Source of the DNA: Ruminococcus sp. YRD2003
Lineage (GTDB): Bacteria; Bacillota; Clostridia; Oscillospirales; Ruminococcaceae
Assembly (NCBI GenBank): GCA_900109435.1
Contig: FNZT01000006.1
Location: 179,190-243,189, forward strand
Direction of reading: 5' to 3'
DNA: 64,000 nucleotides
Shown: positions 33,751 through 42,963 of the stretch, in pieces
How the letters are laid out: each line of letters begins with the position of its first letter
Position numbering within the stretch: the first letter of the stretch is position 1
The notes under the pieces: generated by a model
Databases searched by the model: none
What the model saw: the letters and a program-made list of their open reading frames with translations, nothing else
Told to the model about the DNA's origin: nothing
Program-made: the position numbers and the translations under genes

Positions 33751-36135
33751 TTACCACTTCCACTCCGAGAATGTCTTGGAGGCGGCTGACTTCATTGTGT
33801 AGCCCTTCTTCTTGCAGTACTCATTGACAGCGGCAACTGCTATGAGGATAACTCCAACGATGAAGAGGTATATCCACCAGCCCATAGTCGCAAAGTACTT
33901 CCTTGTGGAGTAGATGGTGATGATAACGAGAGCAATGGATGACACTGCGAACCATGTCTTGTTCTTGGTATAGAAGGCGATGAGAAGTATCGCAGCAGTC
34001 GTACCGAGTACGAATATCGTATTTGCAGCGCTGTGGAATACCATAGCGTCGATGATAAGACCGATGAATGCGATAACGAAGAGTATCTCCGAGGTTATCC
34101 TCGAAGCGAGCCTGTGCTGCTTCCAGATGAATCTGTAGGCAAGTCCGAGCAGTGCGATTATAGCGAGGGTTATCTTGCTGTTGATTATAGAGGAATCAGA
34201 CATGAGGAACGGCCTCGTTATGCAGGCAATTGCTGCGATGAAGGCGGATACCGAGAGCATTACCGCCGCAACATCCTTGTTGGTCTTCTTCTTGATGAAG
34301 CAGGCAAGGAATACTGCAAGAGCCATTAGTCTGAGGAATATAGACAGGCGGTCAAATGTCGGGAAGCCGACCACACACATCCATGAGCTGAGCAGGAGAA
34401 CGTCGGTATGCGTCCTTTTGCCCTTGACAGCGACGATGGACTCGGGGAAGATGAAACGCGATATCACAAGCAGTACCACAAAGAGACCGAACATCGAGAA
34501 CATCGGTATGTCCTTGTTGTCGAAGAAGTGGTCGAGAATGCGGTATGTAAGGAGTATGAGGCTTATGACCGCACCTGCTGCCGTGATGTTGCAGCTCATG
34601 AAGTGAGAAACGATGAAGTGTACAACACATATAGCGATAGTAATTGCGAAAAGCTCGCTGTATCCCGTGCAGCAGAGGAGCACAGCTCCCGCCGCTACCA
34701 TGTTCGAGTAGAGCACTACCTCAGTCTTGAGGGGGTGGTGCGCATGGAAGTTGAACGCAAGCTTCGGCATAAACATAAGCAGAAGCGTTACCGCCATGTA
34801 GATGATAACGAGACCGCCGAAAACGAGTGTGAGTATCTCGTTATACTGCTCCTTGCCGTTGAGCTCATAAAGCCTGTTATTGAGGTAAAGAGCCGTAAAG
34901 AACGGGAGTATCGGAGCGGAGATGCCTGCTGTTATCTGTATGCCTGTCTCCTTGTGGAGGGTATAGCAGGTAATTATGAAAGAAACTGCTATCGGTACTA
35001 CGAGGTTCATTCCATAGTATCTTTCATTGTCAGCAAGAAGAGAGAGCAGAGCTCCGAGCACCGCAAAGCCGAATGCGATAACCTTTGAAGCAGCAAAGTT
35101 CTTGGGAGCAAAGAGGTTTATCACGTATATCGCCAGTGCGATGAACGCAAAGAAAACCATTACGAAGTCCCCGCCGTACTTGGCTCTGAGACCGAATACA
35201 GCCACGAACGCGGTATACACTGCCACTACGTTCAGTACAACGAAGAGCCATGCCTGCTTCTTGGTGATACCATAGAGGAAGCACTGGAGAATGATGACTC
35301 CGAGGATAAAGAACGTAAACGGGGTCGCGCTGAAGGTTGTCCAGAGGACGTATCCGAATGCCAGTACAGCAAACAGCACCGATGTGATGTCACCGATTAT
35401 TACAGTCGGGAGCTCTAATTTAGTGCCCTTCTGCGGCTTGAGGATATGAATGAACGCAGTGATGATGAACTGCACCATAATTATAACAGGAGCGAACTGC
35501 TCATAGCTGTCGGTTATCTGTACCGCAAGGAGCAGCAGACCCACAGATACGAACGAGAAGCCTATGTAGGTGAAGGCTATCTTCTTGTACAGCAGATACG
35601 CCAGCAGAGAAGCTGCCGCAATAATGAATGCACCCACTGCGTACAGCAGAGCTGCACCGTCACCCTTGAGGCTGAACCACTCTCCGAAGAGCTTGTAGCC
35701 GCCCGCAGTTATCAGCGCTACGACTGACATAAGTGTACCTATCGTATAGAATGCAGCAGATGTAAGGTCGAGCTTGGCAAGCCCCTTCAGTATCGCGCTT
35801 ATGAGCAGCGAGACTACCGCCGCTCCAATGAGGATGAACACCTTTGCGGTGTCCGCCAGCTTGACCCAGTTCGCCGCAACGAACGTTACGGCAGAAAGCA
35901 TGATGAAGGACGAGCCTATCATCAGCAGGACCGTCGAGGTGTTGAACTTTCCCTTCAGCGAGAAGGACTTCTGCGGGATAGGTCTGCCCTGTGCATCGTA
36001 CTGCACGGGCACGCTCCCCTTTTTATTATTGGTATCGGTCACAATGAGGAAGATTATGACCCCTATTATGACCAGAGGCACTGCCATTCTGAACATCAGT
36101 GAGATAAGAACAAAGGTCAGATCGGTTCCTGCCAT
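33751..36135 (-). CDS. Large polytopic membrane protein (~20 helices), DUF2157-like N-terminus
   Basis: 794 residues from the ATG at 36135; the ATG at 36144 overlaps the AAAGG site and is not preferred. After a short N-terminal helix and a cytoplasmic stretch, nearly all of the rest is membrane helices. The GSSFIMLSAVTFVAANW segment resembles the start of DUF2157 proteins. A soluble C-terminal tail ends FSEWKW. No transport motif is recognised. It lies convergent to the two-component genes and carries the operator also found at the ABC-2 operon. Confidence 0.8.
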   Translation of the reverse strand: MAGTDLTFVLISLMFRMAVPLVIIGVIIFLIVTDTNNKKGSVPVQYDAQGRPIPQKSFSLKGKFNTSTVLLMIGSSFIMLSAVTFVAANWVKLADTAKVFILIGAAVVSLLISAILKGLAKLDLTSAAFYTIGTLMSVVALITAGGYKLFGEWFSLKGDGAALLYAVGAFIIAAASLLAYLLYKKIAFTYIGFSFVSVGLLLLAVQITDSYEQFAPVIIMVQFIITAFIHILKPQKGTKLELPTVIIGDITSVLFAVLAFGYVLWTTFSATPFTFFILGVIILQCFLYGITKKQAWLFVVLNVVAVYTAFVAVFGLRAKYGGDFVMVFFAFIALAIYVINLFAPKNFAASKVIAFGFAVLGALLSLLADNERYYGMNLVVPIAVSFIITCYTLHKETGIQITAGISAPILPFFTALYLNNRLYELNGKEQYNEILTLVFGGLVIIYMAVTLLLMFMPKLAFNFHAHHPLKTEVVLYSNMVAAGAVLLCCTGYSELFAITIAICVVHFIVSHFMSCNITAAGAVISLILLTYRILDHFFDNKDIPMFSMFGLFVVLLVISRFIFPESIVAVKGKRTHTDVLLLSSWMCVVGFPTFDRLSIFLRLMALAVFLACFIKKKTNKDVAAVMLSVSAFIAAIACITRPFLMSDSSIINSKITLAIIALLGLAYRFIWKQHRLASRITSEILFVIAFIGLIIDAMVFHSAANTIFVLGTTAAILLIAFYTKNKTWFAVSSIALVIITIYSTRKYFATMGWWIYLFIVGVILIAVAAVNEYCKKKGYTMKSAASKTFSEWKW

Positions 36136-36181
36136 AGCTACCATCCTTTCTGTATGTTTATGCGGGATATCTTATGCTTAT

Positions 36182-36244
36182 ATATTAGCACATTCTTTGC
36201 CGCAGCGTAAGGTGTCAAAGGTCACTTTCTGCGTGACATTTGTA
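36182..36244 (-). promoter_or_regulatory. Activator-type promoter and operator of the polytopic membrane protein gene
   Basis: Minus-strand -10 TAATAT (36187-36182) with no good -35. Upstream lies GTGTC-N4-GTCACTTTCT (36212-36230) and TGACA-TT-TGTAA (36234-36245), matching the arrangement at 17869-17906. Confidence 0.5.
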
Positions 36245-36315
36245 ATTCTGTTCTAATTCTATCATCCGTCACGCAGGTTGTCAATGAACAATATTATTAC
36301 AAGGTAACCGTTCTG

Positions 36316-37791
36316 TTACTTGACAGCATTCTTCGCCTTTTTCCTGACATCGTGACCCAGCGCACGCATTATCCTGACCCCTTCGCGGAGCTTCAGCGCA
36401 CGAACCATATAACACGAGCTCGCCTCTCCGCAAAACCATATCAGCACATTGCACTTTCCCGAGGGCTTTTGCAGCAGCGACTGTCTGAGCTCCACCTTAA
36501 CGATGTTGCTCTTGCGCGCTATGACCGTATGGAAAGCTGTCCATTTAGCACATCTGACAATGACCTTATCGTCTTTGACGGATACTCCGCTCGTGAGCAT
36601 AGCCACTGTCTTGACGAGCACGAGCCACATCAGCGGTATCTCTATCATGACCGCGAAGAAGAAAGACAGCTCCGAAAACTGCGGGAACAGATCCTCGAAA
36701 ATATAGTACACCGGGAAAACGCAGTTTGCGGCAAGTATCGGATTGAAAAGATAGCTCAGAAATCCCGACCACCCGGAGCGGAAATCGAGCCTGTGAGTGC
36801 TCGAAATGCCTATTTTTTCAAGCCCGCTGCCGAGATTCTTCTCGCGGCGTATCGGCATGAGCACGGGCAGATGTCTCGAATCGTAGCCATATCCCGCACA
36901 GCTGATATTGACCGTGACCGTTTTCAGGAACTTCATTATCAGATTCTGACGGAGGTCAGTGTAGTTGATATGAGCAGTATTTATACGGTATTCACGCCTG
37001 TTGGTAATGCCGCACTTGACATTGATGCTGTGTCTGTCGGCTATTATTTTGAAATGCGAGTATCTCAGCAGATTGATGATAAATGAAAGCAGCCACGCCG
37101 CCGCAATGAACGTACCGAATCCGACAGCCGCGTCGGGTATGCGGAGCAGCCACCTGTGCGTGAATCTTTCAGTAGTCTCGGTTATACGGTTCAGCCAAAC
37201 AGAAATTATGTCCTGAGCGATACTGCCGCCCTTGAGAAAGAACATCGCCATATATATCGCGCCCGAAAAGCCGCTCGAGAAGAACGCCGAAAAGAGCACG
37301 ACGGATATCATATTTGCCTTCGGCATATCGTCTACGCGGTTTTCACGGTCAACATCGGGGATACGGCTCATAAGCTCGCTGCATACCTTTCTCGTAACGA
37401 GCAGTCGCATATCGGTCGCCTTGAAGATACCCGCACGGGTATCACAGCTGAACTTCATACCGCCAAACGGTATCATCAGCCACGGGCGCTCTGCATTCGC
37501 AACGCTAATTTTATCGAGCGGTATTGTCTTTCGATATCTTATGATCACACCGCCGTGCTGAGTGATAGTTCTGTCACTTATGATGATCTGTGCGAAGTAC
37601 CACCTGACAAAGCCGAAGACGATAATGAGACCGATAACAGCGATATCCTGCCAGGCTCCTCTTGCCCACTCATAGAGACGGCGGGCATCCATCTGCAAGA
37701 TGGAGAGACCGCGGAGCAGCGGAAAAATAAGGAGCCAGATGTTCCTGGCGGAATACCGCAGTATGCGCAGAGGATGCTCATGGCAGGTCAT
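36316..37791 (-). CDS. Membrane protein with repeated bacterial PH (bPH2) domains, YdbT-like
   Basis: 491 residues from the ATG at 37791, chosen because ATGA overlaps the stop of the upstream gene; the longer frame to 38070 only shadows that gene. Three bPH2 modules alternate with pairs of membrane helices: about 80-165 (IIISDRTITQHGG...IPLDKISVANAER), 250-330 (IADRHSINVKCG...INTAHINYTDLRQ) and 400-470. This is the YdbT plan. The family's role is poorly known; membrane-lipid or stress functions have been suggested. It forms a pair with the upstream small bPH2 protein. Confidence 0.83.
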   Translation of the reverse strand: MTCHEHPLRILRYSARNIWLLIFPLLRGLSILQMDARRLYEWARGAWQDIAVIGLIIVFGFVRWYFAQIIISDRTITQHGGVIIRYRKTIPLDKISVANAERPWLMIPFGGMKFSCDTRAGIFKATDMRLLVTRKVCSELMSRIPDVDRENRVDDMPKANMISVVLFSAFFSSGFSGAIYMAMFFLKGGSIAQDIISVWLNRITETTERFTHRWLLRIPDAAVGFGTFIAAAWLLSFIINLLRYSHFKIIADRHSINVKCGITNRREYRINTAHINYTDLRQNLIMKFLKTVTVNISCAGYGYDSRHLPVLMPIRREKNLGSGLEKIGISSTHRLDFRSGWSGFLSYLFNPILAANCVFPVYYIFEDLFPQFSELSFFFAVMIEIPLMWLVLVKTVAMLTSGVSVKDDKVIVRCAKWTAFHTVIARKSNIVKVELRQSLLQKPSGKCNVLIWFCGEASSCYMVRALKLREGVRIMRALGHDVRKKAKNAVK

Positions 37792-38231
37792 TTCTCCGCC
37801 TCCTTTTCGGGAGCTCCTGTCTTGCGGAGGATATAAAGCGCATCCTCCTGCTTCAGGAAGAGAAGTCTGAGCTGTCCGCCGTACACAAAGAATACGATAA
37901 AATTGAGCCCCGTATACTGTGAAAAAGGCGTGGTGACAACAGTCGTGTACTGCACTGTAGAGTACAGCACCGACTGGTGAGATATGAAATAAACTCCGCT
38001 GTGCTTGGTTATCTCGGTGTCGGTGGTATCGTAGCTCAGCGACTTGAAATACAGCGGGAGATATATACAAATAAAGAAGATATCGACAGTAAGGATAGCG
38101 ATACCGATTATAGCGAGCACTATAGTCAGGGAAATATACATCCTTACTGCACAGAAAAGCAGCAAAGATACTGCTGCTATTACGAGTCTAAGTGTAAGAA
38201 GTGCGTGTTTATCAGGCTTGAAGCTTCTCAT
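37788..38231 (-). CDS. Small membrane bPH2-domain protein, YdbS-like
   Basis: 147 residues. Two membrane helices (about 13-57) precede a single bPH2 domain (about 60-140) with SYDTTDTEITKHSGVYFISHQSVLYSTVQYTTV. The gene overlaps the YdbT-like gene by four bases; ydbS-ydbT pairs of this kind are common in Firmicutes. GGGAGGT precedes the ATG. Confidence 0.83.
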   Translation of the reverse strand: MRSFKPDKHALLTLRLVIAAVSLLLFCAVRMYISLTIVLAIIGIAILTVDIFFICIYLPLYFKSLSYDTTDTEITKHSGVYFISHQSVLYSTVQYTTVVTTPFSQYTGLNFIVFFVYGGQLRLLFLKQEDALYILRKTGAPEKEAEK

Positions 38232-38280
38232 TGCTACCTCCCATCACAAATTTGCTCCGTAAGGCGAAGCATAAATCATA

Positions 38281-38309
38281 TTTCTATTATAACACAAATA
38301 TTTTATAAT
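38281..38309 (+). promoter_or_regulatory. Promoter of the AGCS symporter gene
   Basis: TTTCTA (38281-38286), 17-base spacer, TATAAT (38304-38309). A second TATAAT on the minus strand nearby likely serves the divergent bPH2 pair, though its -35 is weak. Confidence 0.6.
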
Positions 38310-38344
38310 GTATACCATTTTTATAAATTTTTCGGAGGGTTTTT

Positions 38345-39571
38345 ATGCAGGGAATACTTGAACGGATAAACAGTGCTGTCTGGGGAGCTCCGCTCATCGC
38401 CGTCCTCCTCGGCACAGGGCTGCTTTACACGCTCCGCCTCGGATTCGTACAATTCAGGCTGCCAAAACTCCTTATAGAGACAAAAAGCAGCACCATTCCG
38501 CTAAAAAAACAGCTGAAGACGGTCTGCATGAGCCTCGGAGCATCCATGGGCACGGGAAATATAACGGGAACAGCCTCCGCCCTTGCTGTCGGCGGAGCGG
38601 GAGCGGTTCTGTGGATGTGGGTGTCGGCATTTCTCGGAATGGCGCTCGTTTACGCCGAAAACACGTTGTCCGCAGTTTATGGCAGCGAAAAGATCAAGGG
38701 TCCCATGGCATACCTCTCATGCGGTCTCGGCTCACGGAGCGCAGCCGCAGTTTTCGCAGTATTCTGCATATTTTCCTCCTTTGGCATGGGCGGCATGGTA
38801 CAGGTCAACACCTTCACCGAGAGCTTGTGCGGATGCGGAGCAGAGCACCGTGTCCTCACAGCAATAGCCGTATTCCTCCTTATATCGGCGATCATTTTCG
38901 GCGGAGCGCGACGTATCGGCACTGCCGCACAGTATCTTCTCCCCCTCGCGGGTATAGCCTATGCCGCCGTTTGCATCCCCGTTATCGCGATGAACCACGA
39001 ACACCTCACCTCCGTGGTATCACGGATATTCGGCGAAGCTCTCGGATTTCGGCAGGCAGCAGGCGGACTCGCGGGACAGGCGATAGCCGTCGGTATCAGG
39101 CGGGGTGTCTTCTCAAACGAAGCAGGGCTCGGGAGCTCTCCGCTGCTGCACAGCTCTGCGGATAGTATGAACTCTCAGGCAGCATGGAGCATGGCAGAAG
39201 TTCTCGCGGACACGGTCTGCTGCACGCTGACGGCGGTCACTGTGCTCTGCGCGTGCGATACATACTCTGCCGCAGATTCGCTCGCCTGTCTCCTCGGGAG
39301 CGCGGCTTTCCCCTTTCTTACCGCTGTAAACGGGCTTTTCGCACTATGCACAGTCATAGGCTGGTACTACTGCGGCGAGACAGCCTTCCTCCACCTTACC
39401 CACGGCAGGGCGCGGCGGCTATTCTGTCTGACATTTGCCGCGATTTCGGCTTTAGGAGCAGTTTTCAAAGCTACGGCGGTATGGACGCTCTCCGACATCT
39501 TCAACGGTCTTATGGCTTTCCCGAACCTGCTTGGACTGATAATGCTCCGAAAAGACGTCAAGCGTGAATAA
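38345..39571 (+). CDS. Sodium:alanine/glycine symporter (AGCS family)
   Basis: 408 residues with about ten membrane helices. AGCS hallmarks are present: SLGASMGTGNITGTASALAVGGAGAVLWMW, a KGPMAYL segment and the conserved IRRGVFSNEAGLGSSPLLHS. A sodium-coupled alanine or glycine importer is the family expectation. It is a little shorter than many members (~450-480), with the C-terminus trimmed. TCGGAGGG precedes the ATG. The next gene follows in the same direction after about 50 bases. Confidence 0.9.
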   Translation: MQGILERINSAVWGAPLIAVLLGTGLLYTLRLGFVQFRLPKLLIETKSSTIPLKKQLKTVCMSLGASMGTGNITGTASALAVGGAGAVLWMWVSAFLGMALVYAENTLSAVYGSEKIKGPMAYLSCGLGSRSAAAVFAVFCIFSSFGMGGMVQVNTFTESLCGCGAEHRVLTAIAVFLLISAIIFGGARRIGTAAQYLLPLAGIAYAAVCIPVIAMNHEHLTSVVSRIFGEALGFRQAAGGLAGQAIAVGIRRGVFSNEAGLGSSPLLHSSADSMNSQAAWSMAEVLADTVCCTLTAVTVLCACDTYSAADSLACLLGSAAFPFLTAVNGLFALCTVIGWYYCGETAFLHLTHGRARRLFCLTFAAISALGAVFKATAVWTLSDIFNGLMAFPNLLGLIMLRKDVKRE

Positions 39572-39620
39572 ACCGCATGATTTCGGGCAAGCTTACTGTA
39601 AAAACATGGAGGACAGAATT

Positions 39621-40739
39621 ATGGCTTATATCGGTGAAAATGCACATTTCAGCTTCCGCAGCGGTCTATGTGAGGCACTGCCGCGCTCCTCGGTCAGTTC
39701 GGCAGAAACCGCATCTCTCGGGCGAACTCTCACTCGATTTTTCGGGCGTTTCTGCGTGGGCTGCGAGGACTACAAGCGCCTGAGCGCACTCTACGCTCTG
39801 TGCAGCGGCATTTCCGAATGCGGCGGTGAAGTCTGCATATGTGAGAGTACGGATATGCCGTCGTTTCGCTTCGGGCTGCCGCTCCTGTCGGCAGACTGCG
39901 GAGTGTTCGTCGGCAACAGCAGTCCCCTGAAAATGGCATTTTTCGATAATCGCGGCTTTGAACTCCCTCAGAGACAGCTCGCGGAGATAATGCGCGCGGA
40001 GCCTCCTGAGCCTGCCGAAAAATCGGGCAGCATAAGTGCGATGACCTCCTTTGGGAACATCTACATCAACAACCTCCGCGACAGTCTCGGCGGACTGACC
40101 GAGCCTATACCCGCAGGCATCAGCTGCGGCAAAAGAGCCGTCCGTACGCTTTGGCAGCAATTCTTCACGGGCGAGGACAACGAGCTCGTGATACAGATAT
40201 CCGACAGCGGCAGCCGCGCGAATGCCTACTCCGCGAAATACGGCTTCATTTCGGCAGATAAGCTGACACTCGCATACTGTATCAAGGCTTTGCGTGCAGG
40301 TGATACCGTACTTCTGCCCGACGATTTCCACTACGCTGCGGAGCTGTGCAGCACTCTCCACAAAGGAACTATACTTCGATATCCCGCCGAAAACGGCGTC
40401 CCCAATGTGAGCGGACAGTCGCGATTCCTGCGCGACCCGCTCTTTATGTGTGCCGACCTGCTCCGCGACCGAGAAGAATTCTTCTCGCTGATGTCCGAGC
40501 TGCCGCAGATATCGGGTGCGCGCCGAGAGATAGCCTTCACGGACGCGGAGAGCTACTGCAAGCCAAAGAAGCTGCAAACCTCCCGCGGGCGCGTGATAAT
40601 TACCCGCAGCGGCAGAAATATGCTTTCGGTGCTTGCTCAGGCACTCTCAGCCGAGACATCAGCGGAGCTCTGTGCGGAATGGTGCGAAAAGCTGCGAAAA
40701 GCCGACAAATGCCGCCGTCCGCCTGAGAGCTTTGTCTGA
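39621..40739 (+). CDS. Degenerate alpha-D-phosphohexomutase-like protein
   Basis: 372 residues from the ATG at 39621, which has GGAGGAC at six bases; the frame is open back to 39564 but overlaps the symporter gene. The N-terminal half follows phosphomannomutase/phosphoglucomutase domain I: a CVGCEDYKRLSALYALCSGI segment (compare vgrD.R.SS), a CICESTDMPSFRF segment (compare G...TP...fa), then VFVGNSSPLKMAFFD where the catalytic TASHNP should be. The phosphoserine is thus lost. ISDSGSRANAYSAKYGFIS matches the metal-binding DpDaDR loop region but with the Asp residues largely replaced. It is probably not a mutase. Role unknown. Confidence 0.6.
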   Translation: MAYIGENAHFSFRSGLCEALPRSSVSSAETASLGRTLTRFFGRFCVGCEDYKRLSALYALCSGISECGGEVCICESTDMPSFRFGLPLLSADCGVFVGNSSPLKMAFFDNRGFELPQRQLAEIMRAEPPEPAEKSGSISAMTSFGNIYINNLRDSLGGLTEPIPAGISCGKRAVRTLWQQFFTGEDNELVIQISDSGSRANAYSAKYGFISADKLTLAYCIKALRAGDTVLLPDDFHYAAELCSTLHKGTILRYPAENGVPNVSGQSRFLRDPLFMCADLLRDREEFFSLMSELPQISGARREIAFTDAESYCKPKKLQTSRGRVIITRSGRNMLSVLAQALSAETSAELCAEWCEKLRKADKCRRPPESFV

Positions 40740-40747
40740 TTTTGCTA

Positions 40748-40776
40748 TTGACATATTCTTCCGATTTTAGTATAAT
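40748..40776 (+). promoter_or_regulatory. Promoter of the RNase J housekeeping operon
   Basis: TTGACA (40748-40753), 17-base spacer, TATAAT (40771-40776). No promoter of similar quality was noticed again before ftsH, so it may drive six genes. Confidence 0.88.
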
Positions 40777-40782
40777 AGTAAA

Positions 40783-41030
40783 TGTATAGCTACGTCCTGC
40801 CGTGATTTTCGGGAGGACGCGAAAACAAGGCTTTTATGGCGCAACGCCATTAAGATAAAATATTTTATCCTTTCGTTCGGATAAAAAAGACGGCTCAAAT
40901 GAAGCAGGCTGAATCGGTACCCTCAGTACCTGCCGTGCTCTTTCCGACCCGCAAAATCTGCAATACGCTATTCCATACGGGTCCCGCGCCGTCCTCAGAA
41001 AAACAAAGTATTTGAAAGTGAGGTCATATA
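40783..41030 (+). ncRNA. Highly structured ~250-base leader of the RNase J gene
   Basis: Pairings found by eye: GTCCTGCCG/CGGGAGGAC (40794/40810, one mismatch); ATGGCG-CAA-CGCCAT (40836-40850); TTTTATCC/GGATAAAA (40863/40879); GACGGC/GCCGTC (40889/40988) enclosing GGTAC/GTACC and GACCCG/CGGGTC (40946/40978); and CCTCA (40993-40997) with TGAGG (41019-41023), which covers the ribosome site. RNase self-control through its own leader is known for RNase E in E. coli; the parallel here is inference. Confidence 0.55.
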
Positions 41031-42905
41031 GTGAACGAGAATAACAACAATAATAACCAGAAAAAGACCCGCAGGAGCACAGGCGGAAGCACTGCTGCGC
41101 CCAAAAAGCGGGTATACAGAAAAAAGGCAACGGCTAATGATACTGCCGCACAGGCTAACAAGCCCGCTGCACAGTCTGTAAAGCCTGCTAACAAGAACGC
41201 CGCTCCGGCAAAGGAGAAGAAAACCCGTCAGCCCAAGGAGGTCAGAAAGACTCCCGTCAAGATAATCCCCCTCGGCGGTCTTAACGAGATAGGCAAGAAC
41301 ATGACTGTTTTCGAGTGCTCAAATGACATATTCATTCTCGACTGCGGTCTCGCCTTCCCCGACGCGGATATGCCCGGCGTAGACATAGTTATCCCCGATT
41401 TTACTTATGTTGAGCGCAATGCCGACAAGATACGCGGCATAGTCATCACACACGGCCATGAGGACCACATCGGCGGACTCGCTTACCTCCTGAAAAAGGT
41501 CAATGTCCCCGTATACGGCACAAGACTCACTATCGGACTCATTGAGGCTAAACTCAAGGAACAGGGACTCCTCGGCAAAGTGACTCTCAACGTCATTGCT
41601 CCGAAAAAGACCGTGAAAATGGGCTGTATGGCTGTTGAATTCATCAAGGTCAACCACTCAATACCCGATTCGGTAGGCATGGCTATACACACTCCCGCGG
41701 GAGTAATCGTACACACGGGCGACTTCAAGGTCGACTACTCCCCTATCGACGGAGAGATAATCGACCTCGCACGCTTCGGTGAGCTCGGCAGCAAGGGCGT
41801 CCTCGCGCTCATGGCTGACTCAACGAATGCCGAGCGTATGGGCTACACTCACTCGGAGCGAACTGTCGGCGAATCCTTCGACCGCCTCTTCAAGAAGGGC
41901 GAAGGCAAGCGTATCATAATCGCGACATTCTCGTCGAATATCCACCGCGTACAGCAGATAATCAACTGCGCCGAGCGCTACGGCAGAAAGGTAGCTGTAT
42001 TCGGCAGAAGCATGATAAACGTCATAAATACGGCAATAGAGCTCGGTTATCTCGACGTGCCCGACGGCATCATCATCGACATCGAAATGATGAACAAGTA
42101 TGAGAGCGAGCGCATCGTCCTCATCACTACGGGAAGTCAGGGCGAGCCGATGTCCGCGCTCACACGCATGGCGATGAACGACCACAAAAAGGTCAACATC
42201 ACGCCCATGGACTTCATCATCATCTCGGCTACTCCTATCCCAGGCAACGAGAAGTTCGTTACACGAGTTGTCAACGAGCTCATGAAGTCGGGTGCAGAGG
42301 TAGTATATGAGGCTATGTACGAGGTACACGTTTCGGGACACGCCTGTCAGGAGGAGCTCAAACTCATGCAGGCGCTTACCAAGCCCAAGTTCTTCATACC
42401 TGTACACGGCGAATACAAGCACCTGAAAAAGCACGCCGACCTTGCGCTTCAGATGGGTATGCCCAAGGAAAATGTCATAATCGCAGAAATAGGCAACGTC
42501 ATCGAGACTGACGGCGTTTCCATGAAAATAGTATCTCAGGTGCCTTCGGGACGCGTCCTCGTTGACGGTCTCGGAGTCGGCGATGTAGGCTCTATCGTCC
42601 TCCGCGACAGAAAGCACCTCGCACAGGACGGTCTCATCATAATAGTTATCGGTATCGAGAAGGCGACCAATGAAATAGTCGCAGGTCCCGATATCATCTC
42701 TCGCGGATTCGTTTATGTAAGAGAGTCCGACGAGCTCATAAGTCAGGCTAAGGCTGTGCTCAGCCACACACTTGCAGGCTGCTCATATGCAGAGCTCCGC
42801 GAGTGGAACAGCCTCAAGGGCAAGATGCGTGACGCTCTGTCCGACTACATCTACGAGAAGACGAAGCGCAGCCCCATGATACTCCCCATTATTATGGAGA
42901 CCTGA
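41031..42905 (+). CDS. rnj: Ribonuclease J
   Basis: 624 residues, starting at GTG. A lysine/asparagine-rich disordered N-terminus of about 75 residues precedes the metallo-beta-lactamase/beta-CASP core. The zinc motif THGHEDHIGG has His141, His143, Asp145 and His146; HTGDFKVD, ADSTNAE, FSSNIHRVQQI and SGHACQEEL follow in the expected order. RNase J combines 5'-to-3' exonuclease and endonuclease activity in mRNA decay and rRNA maturation. It heads the operon rnj-gdpP-rplI-dnaB-tilS-ftsH. The long charged N-terminal extension is an addition to the usual ~555-residue protein. Confidence 0.95.
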   Translation: MNENNNNNNQKKTRRSTGGSTAAPKKRVYRKKATANDTAAQANKPAAQSVKPANKNAAPAKEKKTRQPKEVRKTPVKIIPLGGLNEIGKNMTVFECSNDIFILDCGLAFPDADMPGVDIVIPDFTYVERNADKIRGIVITHGHEDHIGGLAYLLKKVNVPVYGTRLTIGLIEAKLKEQGLLGKVTLNVIAPKKTVKMGCMAVEFIKVNHSIPDSVGMAIHTPAGVIVHTGDFKVDYSPIDGEIIDLARFGELGSKGVLALMADSTNAERMGYTHSERTVGESFDRLFKKGEGKRIIIATFSSNIHRVQQIINCAERYGRKVAVFGRSMINVINTAIELGYLDVPDGIIIDIEMMNKYESERIVLITTGSQGEPMSALTRMAMNDHKKVNITPMDFIIISATPIPGNEKFVTRVVNELMKSGAEVVYEAMYEVHVSGHACQEELKLMQALTKPKFFIPVHGEYKHLKKHADLALQMGMPKENVIIAEIGNVIETDGVSMKIVSQVPSGRVLVDGLGVGDVGSIVLRDRKHLAQDGLIIIVIGIEKATNEIVAGPDIISRGFVYVRESDELISQAKAVLSHTLAGCSYAELREWNSLKGKMRDALSDYIYEKTKRSPMILPIIMET

Positions 42906-42963
42906 CAAACAATAAGCAAGTGACAAAAACTGAGAGGCAAGAAGCAGGAGAGGAGGCGAAGGT

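Noticed and set aside
37791-38070. N-terminal extension of the YdbT-like gene
   Set aside because: This stretch is out-of-frame reading of the YdbS-like gene; the ATGA overlap at 37788-37791 marks the real start.
41820-42767. 315-codon minus-strand frame within RNase J
   Set aside because: Opposite strand of a highly conserved gene; no ribosome site and shadow-like composition.
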